DNA of 64,000 nt from Phyto melanocephala (lineage: Eukaryota; Arthropoda; Insecta; Diptera; Rhinophoridae), in NCBI GenBank assembly GCA_941918925.1, contig OW799237.1, positions 93,965,015 to 94,029,014 of the forward strand. The letters are read 5' to 3'. The notes under the pieces are model-generated. The model was given only the letters and a program-made list of their open reading frames with translations, had not been told where the DNA came from and ran no database searches. The translations under genes and the position numbers were made by a program. Shown here one piece after another: positions 55,614-64,000 of the stretch (positions are counted from its first letter, which is position 1; the number at the start of each line of letters is the position of its first letter).

Positions 55614-56395
55614 TTATACCCTTCACCTGTGGTGCACAAGGGTATATATAGCTTTGTCATTCCGTTTGTAATTTCTACAATTTTCATTTCCGACCCCATA
55701 AAGTATATATTTTCTGAAAGCTTATGAATAGAGGAGTCGATTAAGCCCTGACCGTCTGTCCGACTGTCCGACTGTCCGTCTATCCGTCTGTCCGTCTGCC
55801 CGTCTGTCCGTGTGTTGGTTGAAATCAACTTTTAGAAGCAACTATATGTTCCTCAGATCTGTATATGGTATCAATCTCTTGGAAATATCCAGGAATGAAT
55901 CGCTATTGAAATTCAGCACAATCGCCCCATAACTTTCTGAGATATGAGCAAAAAACCACGACCACCTCGTTTTTTTCACAATTACAACCACAACATACAT
56001 ACATAGATACATGTAAAAAACATACCAAACAAAAAAAATTACAAAAAAAAAAAATATTAAAAATAAGAAAAAAATAATAAAAAAAACTACAAAAAAAAAA
56101 ATTTTAAAAAAATTTAAAAAAAAAATTTTAAAAAAAAATTTTTCTAAAAAAATTTTTTAAAAAAATTTAAAAAAAATATAAAAAAAAATAATAAAATATA
56201 AATAATATATTAAATAAAATAAAATAAAATTTTTTTGGCTCAGCTGGGATTCGATGCCACATTTATTCTAACGTGTACGTATGCACGTATTTTATATGGG
56301 ATGAATGGTGATACAAACAATTGTTATTGCATGATTACACGTTGTGAAGGGTATATAAGATTCGGCACGGCCGAATATAGCACTGTTACTTGTTT
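55614..56395 (+). repeat. GTCY-bearing dispersed repeat, full length
   Basis: It starts ATACCCTTCACCTGTGGTGC and contains ACCCCATAAAGTATATATTT, GAGGAGTCGATTAAGCCCTG, a run of about 14 GTCY units, an A-rich block (56030-56230) and CAGCTGGGATTCGATGCCAC. It ends GTGAAGGGTATATAAGATTC, then GGCACGGCCGAATATAGC. The layout (GTCY run plus terminal hairpin) resembles mini-me/DINE-like repeats of flies. Confidence 0.9.
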
Positions 56396-56396
56396 T

Positions 56397-56899
56397 ATTA
56401 TACCCTTCACCTGTGGTGCAGAAGGGTATATATAGCTTTGTCATTCCGTTTGTAATTTCTACAATTTATATTTCCGACCCCATAAAGTATATATTTTCTG
56501 AAAGCTTATGAATAGAGGAGTCGATTAAGTCCTGACCGTCTGTCCGTCTGACCGTCTGTCCGTCTGCCCGTCTGTCCGTGTGTTGGTTGAAATCAACTTT
56601 TAGAAGCAACTACATGTATCTCAGATCTGTATATGGTATCAATCTCTTGGAAATATCCAGGAATGAATCGATATTGAAATTCAGCACAATCGCCCCATAA
56701 CTTTCTGAGATATGAGCAAAAAACCACGACCACCTGGCTCAGCTGGGATTCGATGCCACATTTAGTCTAACCGGTATATACATATGTACGTATTTTATAT
56801 GAGATGAATGGTGACACAAACAATTGTTATTGCATGACTACACGTTGTGAAGGGTATATAAGATTCGGTACGGCCGAATATAGCACTGTTACTTGTTTA
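56397..56899 (+). repeat. GTCY-bearing dispersed repeat, head-to-tail with the previous copy
   Basis: Same architecture as 55614-56395 but 503 bp, lacking the A-rich block. It begins two bases after the previous copy ends (TTTTATTATACCCTTCACC), so the two form a tandem pair in the 3' UTR of the LINE. Confidence 0.9.
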
Positions 56900-56999
56900 A
56901 TAATCATATTGTAATAACTTATCTTGTTCAATTTACTCATCTTGTACTACTTGTATGGGAATACAAAATAAATAACTAAATAAATAAATAAAAAAATAA

Positions 57000-57445
57000 G
57001 TTAATAAATATGCCGGCATAGTTCACACAATTCTTTTATTTTCTTCTTTAATTTTAATAATTTTTAAAAAAACTTTAAAGCAAAAACTTTTTATTCATGG
57101 ATTTGTATTTTTTTAACGTTTTAAACTAACTGAAACTGCGAATTATTTGAATAAAATTAATTTTGACAAATGCAGACAGACTTTTTAGAAAAAAGGTGGT
57201 AACGCTGATAATTTGTTTATATAAAAAAACAGTCAGCTAATTGGATACGAGTACCTTATTAATCTACCTTAATGGTAACTTGCTATAACCAAATAACGTA
57301 CTTTTCAATAACTGCTACATATTGTATGCATTACTTAAATGTAGCCTTCGATGACTTGCCTTTTATATTTCAGGAGTAGAGACAACAAATCAAAAATAGT
57401 CCTTGAAAGAGGCTTAAATGCTATTCAAAATATTCTCAATGAAGA
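57000..57445. other. AT-rich interval, nothing recognised
   Basis: It follows the LINE tail. No motif is seen. Confidence 0.35.
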
Positions 57446-57449
57446 TTAA

Positions 57450-57985
57450 TACACTTTTACAAACGTGTAAACCAATTTTCGAAACATTTTTTCTATTTCG
57501 ATTGAGGTACCTCCAAAACATGCATTATGAACGCATTTTGTACGATTATTGTAGGACTTCGTTCCTCTTGGAATAATCACACAGTCGATTTCTGTTTACC
57601 TTCCGGCTTTTAAGCGTATAACCATGATTCTTAAACTGTGACAATTTTATACACGTTTTTTGAAGCACCATGGTTGAACTTTTTAATCATTTCCTTACAA
57701 CACTTGACGCATGCCTTTTTTTTTGAGTGAATGATACATTTTTGGGTATCCAACGAGAACAACTTTTTTTTTACAACTAAGTGTTAATGTAAAATTGAGT
57801 GTATTGAAGTGAAAGTAATGTGCAAGAATGCCTTTATCTCACAATAGGTCACATGACGATCTTGCATTATCACTTCACGCACTGCATCGATGTTTTGTGG
57901 CATAGCAACCGATTTTGGATGACCTTTAAGGAATTCGTTGGTGACGTAACTAAATATGACTACGATTGAATCCACTATACCAGCG
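57450..57985 (-). pseudogene. mariner transposase (DD34D type), decayed
   Basis: Minus-strand order: HPKSVAMPQNIDAVREVIMQ, DRHVTYCEIKAFLHITFTSI with HSILH, SCSRWIPKNVSF, KCCKEMIKKFNHGASKNVYK, then IVTV*ESWLYA*KPEGKQKS. This matches mariner (DRHVTYREIE--LGIS--SIHSIL, RWIPH-L, GDESWIYAYEPESKQQS). The first catalytic Asp (GDE) is replaced by a stop codon. The C-terminal core and inverted repeats are not found. Confidence 0.85.
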
Positions 57986-58179
57986 ATATACTGTGATATT
58001 AATGGTGTTTAATGGCCATACAAAGAACTGAGTTCATTGATATATTCTTGTTGAGATTATTCTCGTAAAAATTGTGAAAAATTATCCAACGAAAACTTTT
58101 TCTTGAAATTTCCATTTATTTCTTAAATTGATTTTCTAAACTCACGGTAAAAAAGGCAAATAGCACTTGTACATCAAAG

Positions 58180-58880
58180 TGTTGTGAGTACGTTTATGCT
58201 GCTAAAATATGTCAAACTTTATTATGGCATAGCATACGTTAGGACATCCGAGAATTTAATCGTATTTGGCACATCTTTAATAAATCGACAATAGAGCAAA
58301 GGACCATTTTGACTTTCTTGTTGAACACCAGAAACAACAGCAATTGGTATTTTTAAAACGAACGTTTTGCCTATAATCTATTATCTATTAGTCAAGTATG
58401 AATAAATCCACTTAAGATAGCTTTTTATAAATCGCATCAAATCAAGTTGTTTTATTAAAAGTTTTTGATTGACCTTATCAAAAGTTTTAATAAGTTCGGT
58501 GTAATTTACATCAGTTTGCTTTTGTTCAACAAAACTACGATTCACTAGCATGAAAAGTAAAGTGCAGCAGATTAGTAACAATCGCACAACCCTTTCCAAA
58601 AACCATGTTGTAAAGGATAGATAATAAAGATATCTTTTGATGACAAAGATGGTCTGTTATAGTTTTCCCGAAAAGCTTTGATATGGTACTAAGTTCGACA
58701 ATACCTGTGTAATTAGCCATATAATTTCTGCAGCCATATTTAAATATTGGTATCAGAAAAGAATCCTTTCATGTATAAGGTAACAACCAAACTTTATTAA
58801 GATATTAGAAATTAAAGGTAGACGGTCAGTCAAAGCTTCAGCACATTTAGTAAGAACACAACTTGGAATTGCGTAAGGAT
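58180..58880 (-). pseudogene. LINE reverse transcriptase, decayed
   Basis: Fragments in order: QHGFWKGLCDC (RT block, GF-KG-S), FVEQKQTDVNYTELIKTFDK (motif A, degenerate DLSKAFDKV), KLLIKQLDLMRFIKSYLKWI with YSYLTNR, IPIAVVSGVQQESQNGPLLY (motif B) and IKFSDVL. Several frame changes and stops occur. The AVVSGV phrase links it to the small fragment at 22440-22530. Confidence 0.75.
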
Positions 58881-58899
58881 ACGGTCCTTAAAAGTTTAA

Positions 58900-59170
58900 G
58901 CTTTACAACTATTGATTAATCATTAATTGAAATAAATATAACTGGACATTGTTTAGTTGATAAATTTTCACCATTTTTTAAAACAAACATTTCTGAGGGA
59001 TTAAGAACATTTAATCGAAATTTCATCTCCCAGGGATTTACGTTACATCATGCTTTCAACCTACATATAATAAATACATATAAAATTTGAAGTGCAATAA
59101 AACAATTCAGTTTAAAATTTGGCTAAATTTATTTTTTATTGTGAAGTACAATTGTTCTGGTTAGAAATTA
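58900..59170. other. AT-rich interval, nothing recognised
   Basis: No motif is seen. Confidence 0.3.
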
Positions 59171-59179
59171 AATATTATT

Positions 59180-59645
59180 TTATTCATATGGCTAATGCGA
59201 CTGGCCTCACAGTATCCCATTCGATTAGACTAATTTAAGTAAAAGGGGTTGTATCTCGGCAATCATACCATGAATATTGGTCTTCAAATGATCAATTTTC
59301 TCTGATTTGTCTGCCTAACACTTGTCTTAAACGGCGTCCCACAGAAAATAGTCCAACGGTATCAAATCACAGCTTCTTGGAGGCCAGTTGACATCACCAT
59401 TTCGGCGGCTAATTAAACGACCATAAAATATTGTACGCAATAAACCATTTGTGACAAATGATATGTTGCACTATCCTGTTGAAACTAAACATCGTTCACA
59501 TTAAATCTATTAGAAGAGTGCGTATCATGGTGTTTCCATTGATCGCAATGGTTGCGCCGTCCTCATTTTCCAAAAAATATTGCCCAATGATGCCTTCAAT
59601 AAATCCCAATTTGCTCGAGCGTAAATCGATTCATTTCGTTTAGCG
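59180..59645 (-). pseudogene. DD41D-type mariner transposase, C-terminal remnant
   Basis: The translation includes RNGDVNWPPRSCDLIPLDYF with LWDAV, then ADKSEKIDHLKTNIHGMIAE. The third catalytic Asp (CDLIPLD) is kept. Upstream, LLKASLGNIFWKMRTAQPLR is a decayed or unrelated segment. The C-terminal part parallels the copy at 24626-25036. Confidence 0.75.
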
Positions 59646-59799
59646 GAGATAATATTTTGAGTTTTGTGACAAAACAGAATGACATAAGTATTGCCAGATT
59701 CGAAATTATCGTTGGTTCAAATATAAACCGATAGCTGGGGGCAAATTACGGCATTCGAACGTGATCGAAAATTGAATATTCTTGTTAGAATCTCTATAC

Positions 59800-60228
59800 C
59801 TAAAGCATAGCGAACTCGATCGTTCGAGTCAAATTTGGATTGTGATCGAATGCCGTAATTTGGCCCCTGGGCTTTTGTGAATTGAAGCCGATTTTCCTTA
59901 CGAGGAGCATTAATTGGCGGCTTTTTTGTAATTTGCGGTATTTGAGATACTCACAGCTTTTAATTACTCTGCGTACTGATGACTTGCCCGCTTGCACTCC
60001 AGCTGGAGCTCTTATTTTTGACTAGGATAAGGCAGAATTAGAATTACATAGACAAAAAACGATAAAACCCTTCCTTTAAAATTTTTTCCATACCCCTCGG
60101 GATCCTCGATGTAATTGTCGACAACTGTTAAGCTTCGTTCAATTTTTGTAGCTATTACGCGGTTAGAATATCCTTTGGAACGGTAATCAACGATTTTAGT
60201 TTTTTCCGATAAATTTAAAATTTTTTGT
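59800..60228 (-). pseudogene. Tc1-type transposase, N-terminal remnant
   Basis: It opens MAKQKILNLSEKTKIVDYRS, then GYSNRVIATKIERSLTVVDN with YIEDPEGYGK, the first helix-turn-helix of Tc1/Tc3-like enzymes (LT--EK--I--L---G-S-REIA--I-RS---I---L-DP--YGK). A frame change follows, then TKKPPINAPRKENRLQFTKA, matching the conserved P--T--HK-ARL-FA-- segment before the catalytic core, which is lost. Genuine ATG at 60228. Confidence 0.75.
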
Positions 60229-60309
60229 TTTGCCATTTTGACTCGTAAAATGATTAAGATATAATAAATTGTAATAAACAATCGCTCCGTACAAAAAACC
60301 ATCGCTTAC

Positions 60310-62050
60310 TTTAAAAATAATAAAAAAAATAATAGAGTGCCTTTATTCAAGTGAACCCAAAAAAAAAGCACACTTTTGGACTTATTTTTACAAATTGCTC
60401 TGAAAAAGTTATTTAGTTAAGAAACCAATATTGGCATGCTTTTTTTATATCTCAAGATGTCTAGCTTCTATTTTTATTTTAAAATTTTGCAATCGGTTAA
60501 AAATTGCAAACGATACAGTTTTCTAAATATGAAATTTTTAGTGCCTTTAAACCGGTGAACCGGAGTGTATGTATCTATGTCATCCATCTTAACTAATTTT
60601 ACCAGTTTTTGAATTAATTCTTTTCAATGGATATTTTAAAACAAATTCATCATCTTCTGATTGTTCTAGTGTTATATTCTGGTCACATTTTGTTATATTT
60701 TTCTTAGGTTTGTTATTTCAACATTTGATAAATTTGACTCGGTGGCGTATACTTTTTGTTTTGCTAACACTAACATCACTCATACCACATGTAGTTCAGT
60801 TTACGTTTCACGTTTTTTATGTAAGAAAAAAAGTTTAAAGTTTTGATTATGTTGTTTTTTAAGTCTTAATATCATTCATACATACAAGTTGAACTAAAAA
60901 CAAACCCAAAATAAGTTGGCATTTACAGATTCTTAATTTATTTAAGAATAATAAATTTCTTTTGAAACCCCTTTCTTCATTAGTTTGTGTTCTTGAACTT
61001 ATTTGAGATAAAAACAAATATTCAAGGTTCTTTACTTAGCATGTGATATGAATTATAATCAAGTATCCACACATACATATGCATGTATTTGTATGAGTAC
61101 TTTTACTTAAATACTCTTGAAGATTATTCTTAATATAAAACAACAACAAAAACAAAAGAGAAAAACTCTAAGCAGTTCATTGAAGTTATGAAAATGAAAA
61201 TTGTTTTTTATTCTACTGCACAAGTATTTGTTATACTGTTAGTAATTGAATAAGTGAATATGATAATAAATATAAATTTTATTTTATTAAAATTTAATAT
61301 TTTAGTTTGTTTAGCAGTACATTTTAGTTTTCTTTTTTGTTGGTTTATTTAAATGTTCATATGTACCCAGCAATTAAGGACATGCCAAAGAAATAGTGAA
61401 TGTATAAGTTTAAACCATGATAAAGTGGTTCAATTTAGGTAAAACATGCATGATTTTAAAATTACGGTGTCATTGAAGAGCATGTGCTATATGAATCTTT
61501 TAATAAAATTCACTTCATTCTAATAAGTGCGTAGAACGCAGAAATAGTAGATGAAAAGAAGCCAATGTTTCAGGAGTTAATAATGTTTGTTTAGATGAAT
61601 TGTTTAAGATTTTTGGTATGCATTCGCATGTATTTTCAAGCACATTAATAATGGCTAACTATTTCGTAGTTTCAGAAGTTTTTCTTCATGCCTCCTTTTG
61701 TGCTTGTGATTTAGAGGCCATGAAAAATGTTATTCACATTGAACTAGTTTAACATTTCTTTGCTGGATAAATTTTCTAGAACTTATATATTTACTTTTAT
61801 AATTTTACATATGTATATCGAGCCTTAGCCTCTTAAATGACATAACCTTAAAAAACTAAATTCTACAAAAAAATAGTTGTTAATTTTGTTCAAATTTGAT
61901 CAGGATGTTTTTTAATGGAAATTTAAATGTTGCCTGACAATGATTTTTATCAACTTAAAGATAAATTTTACCCTCATTCGATATCTTACCGATGAGAAAT
62001 ATCACAGAGGCAACATGTGATAAAATCATAATATAATTATAATATGAGAT
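60310..62050. other. AT-rich interval, nothing recognised
   Basis: 1.7 kb with no coding motif, RNA gene or clear repeat boundary. Confidence 0.4.
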
Positions 62051-62059
62051 CATTAACTC

Positions 62060-62470
62060 CATCACTATAATACCGGAAGAAGAGTAGGATTAAGTAATTA
62101 GGGCAAGAAATGTCCAAAGATCAAAGACTGGTGACTAAACTGGCATAGGCTTATATGACTTGAGCCGAAACAAAAGTAAATATTTCCATCTACCAGAATA
62201 CAATCCTGTTTCTAAGGCTGAGATTATGGCAATTACGGAAGACATTAAATAGATAAAGGAAACTGATAACGAGACCTTCGATTCGTATTTTTACGAATAG
62301 CCAGTCAGTTATCAGGACACTAATGAATGAAAAGTTTGATTCTCGAAATGTCATGCAATGCTGGAAACAGATAAACTTGCATGTGAATTTTGAACGTCTG
62401 GAGATTTTATGGATTCCAAGTTATTACGGCACAACCGGAAACGATGAAGTCGAAAAGTTATTCAAAATGT
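62060..62470 (+). pseudogene. LINE RNase H domain, decayed
   Basis: Frames give GIGLYDLSRNKSKYFHLPEY with NPVSKAEIMAITE (start of the RNase H domain, cf. Q-AE--AI), then LRIFTNSQSVIRTLMNEKFD (cf. I-TDSQA-I-AL) and LEILWIPSYYGTTGNDEVEK (cf. WVPGHxGIxGNExAD). At least one frameshift separates them. This is the only LINE RNase H fragment in the window on the plus strand. Confidence 0.7.
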
Positions 62471-62855
62471 AAAATTTATTTTTTAAAATATTTTTATTCT
62501 TAATACTTTTAATAGCACTTGAAATCAGCATTACAATGCTAACTTGTTTCCCCAGATTTATATTCTTTTTTTCCAGCATATTTTTTTTCATTTACCTTCA
62601 AGTTAGAAAAACATAAAACCATGAAGGCAGACCGCAGACTTGTAAAAGAAATAATTCTTTAGTTTTGCACAGCACAAATATATACATACATAATTTACGT
62701 CTAAAATTAATTACTAAAGATCTGTAATTATAAAAAATTATACAACCGTGGGCCTAAAATTGCACAATAGAAATTAATTTTAAACATATCTGTGACAGTA
62801 CAGATAAATTGCTTATGTCTGTTTTTGAAGTTTTTCAGGTAATTTTTAAATCTTT

Positions 62856-62937
62856 AGGGCCGTATTCATAAAAAATATTTTAGGTTTATTAAAGGCTTAT
62901 TCAATAAACCTAAAATATTTTTTATGAATACGGCCCT
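62856..62937. mobile_element. Fold-back MITE, 82 bp, 8-bp TSD
   Basis: Perfect inverted arms of about 35 bp begin AGGGCCGTATTCATAAAAAA and are separated by a loop of about 12 bp. The flanking octamers AAATCTTT and TAATCTTT differ at one position. Single arms of the same sequence are at 42046-42103 and, more diverged, near 46627. Confidence 0.85.
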
Positions 62938-62949
62938 TAATCTTTAAAA

Positions 62950-63825
62950 TAAAGACTTTTATATGAATTCTGCGCTATACAAATTAAAGGGCATATCGTC
63001 GCTGCTCTGACATAATCGGTTATGTGACAATTTTACAATCTTTTTTATTGCTGTATTTTGAAGGTTTATTGGTCCTACATCTTTCCTCCAAACCTTTGAA
63101 GGATGGTTCTAAAATAACCAATAGTCGGTATGCATAGGCTTAATACTGTAAAGTAAGAAATAAAATGTTTTTTTGATCTCCTAAAAACTCAGCAAAAAAC
63201 ACATAAATGAATTCGTTAGAGTAACGTCAATATTCACTAGCGTTTATTTAGATAAATTTTAACTTAAAATAAAACATTTTACCAAATGATATTTTTCTTT
63301 AAAAAAATTAAGGCAAAAGTTTTTACACTATAACTTCTTCGCTAAAGTTGTCCTAAATAGCTAGAAATTTGCTTTTGGCTAGTATTGAATTCCGGTATCC
63401 GGTATCGCAATGATGTGATTATCTCGATCCTGTATTATGTCGACTTTAGAAATTTTTTCCTTTTTAGCTCAGATATATTTTTTATTGATTAAAAATTATT
63501 TGAATACTTTGTGGATTCTCAAATACACGTGTCAAATAGAAAAATCACAAAAATGAATCTTGAAAACATTTTTTATTTTTTTCTAATTTAACACTTAGGG
63601 AATAGTTTAAGGCATCTGTACGTTTTATCATAGACTTCATTATAAAATTTTACATTTAATTCCTTTAAATAACTTTGGGTGGACAAAAACAACCCTTTGC
63701 CCATATAACATAACACAAAACAACAAAAAACATTATTCAGACGAACTAAAAAAATTCGAGGCAGGCTTGAATAGAAATAAGTAGCTAAACATTCATACAT
63801 ATGTATGTACTCATATGTGTGATTT
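62950..63825. other. AT-rich interval, nothing recognised
   Basis: Minus-strand words such as HPSKVWRKDVGPINLQN near 63055-63115 are suggestive of a transposon or LINE remnant, but I cannot assign them. Confidence 0.3.
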
Positions 63826-63828
63826 GAT

Positions 63829-64000
63829 TTTTTATACCCCTCACAGTGAGTGTAACGGTATATTTAGGTTTGTCATTCCGTGTGAAATTTCTACAATTTT
63901 CATTTTCGACCCCATAAAGTATATATTTTCTGAAAGCTTATGAATAGGGGAGTCAATTAAGCAATGTCCGTCTGTCAGTCTGTCCGGGTGTCCGTCTGTC
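63829..64000 (+). repeat. GTCY-bearing dispersed repeat, cut by the window end
   Basis: It starts TTTATACCCCTCACAGTGAG, continues CCCATAAAGTATATATTTTC and GAATAGGGGAGTCAATTAAG, and enters a GTCY run at the last bases of the window. Confidence 0.85.

Larger units (their letters stand above)
49948..56985 (+). mobile_element. Non-LTR retrotransposon, 5'-truncated, carrying three later insertions
   Basis: The RT coding region starts at about 49948 and ends at 55454, and the 3' UTR ends with the AATAAATAACTAAATAAATA tail near 56940-56985. The RT is cut by the DNA element at 50619-54339, and the 3' UTR by two GTCY repeats (55614-56395 and 56397-56899). Without these, about 2.0 kb of LINE sequence remains. 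No target duplication could be fixed for the LINE itself. Confidence 0.75.

Overview
The window looks like repeat-rich, AT-rich nuclear DNA of a cyclorrhaphan fly, most likely a calyptrate or muscoid. The support is a dispersed repeat with (GTCY)n runs and a TTCGGC/GCCGAA hairpin, Helitrons with fly-type ends, Hermes/hobo-like hAT genes, very short introns, and a decayed copy of the nuclear gene for the mitochondrial chaperone BCS1. I see no intact, ordinary host gene. Nearly everything recognisable is a mobile element, often nested in another, with diagnosable target-site duplications (TSDs).

Layout. 0.65-11 kb: nested MITEs; a two-exon hAT-derived gene (A, 2332-4312) and a paralogue that lacks an ATG (B, 7016-9303). 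Both have lost all three catalytic residues yet stay open, and each has a different hAT element inserted in its upstream flank. 11.5-13.1 kb: two head-to-tail Helitrons. 14.2-16.3 kb: a 12-bp satellite. 16.7 kb: a SINE with a 13-bp TSD. 17.8-19.4 kb: a piggyBac with TTAA ends. 22-25.5 kb: a 1.9-kb Helitron between DD41D-type mariner remnants. 27.3-28 kb: a deleted pogo-like element. 28.8-29.5 kb: the BCS1 pseudogene. 30-37 kb: a Helitron, LINE RNase H fragments, a Tc1/mariner element and a PIF/Harbinger derivative. 38-39 kb: a mariner split by a 5'-truncated LINE with a 10-bp TSD. 42-46.6 kb: a Penelope-like element split by a Helitron, then two more Helitrons. 47.9-49 kb: a hAT element with a perfect 8-bp TSD. 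49.9-57 kb: a non-LTR retrotransposon split by a 3.7-kb DNA element with about 410-bp inverted repeats. That element carries a two-exon 553-residue gene I cannot place in a named transposase family. 57-63 kb: mariner, Tc1 and LINE wrecks and a fold-back MITE.

The best leads for something undescribed are (i) the large-TIR element at 50619-54339 and its orphan protein, and (ii) the hAT-derived pair A/B, which looks like a catalytically dead, possibly co-opted gene plus a decaying duplicate. Family names rest on motifs I recognise by eye; no alignment or database search was run.
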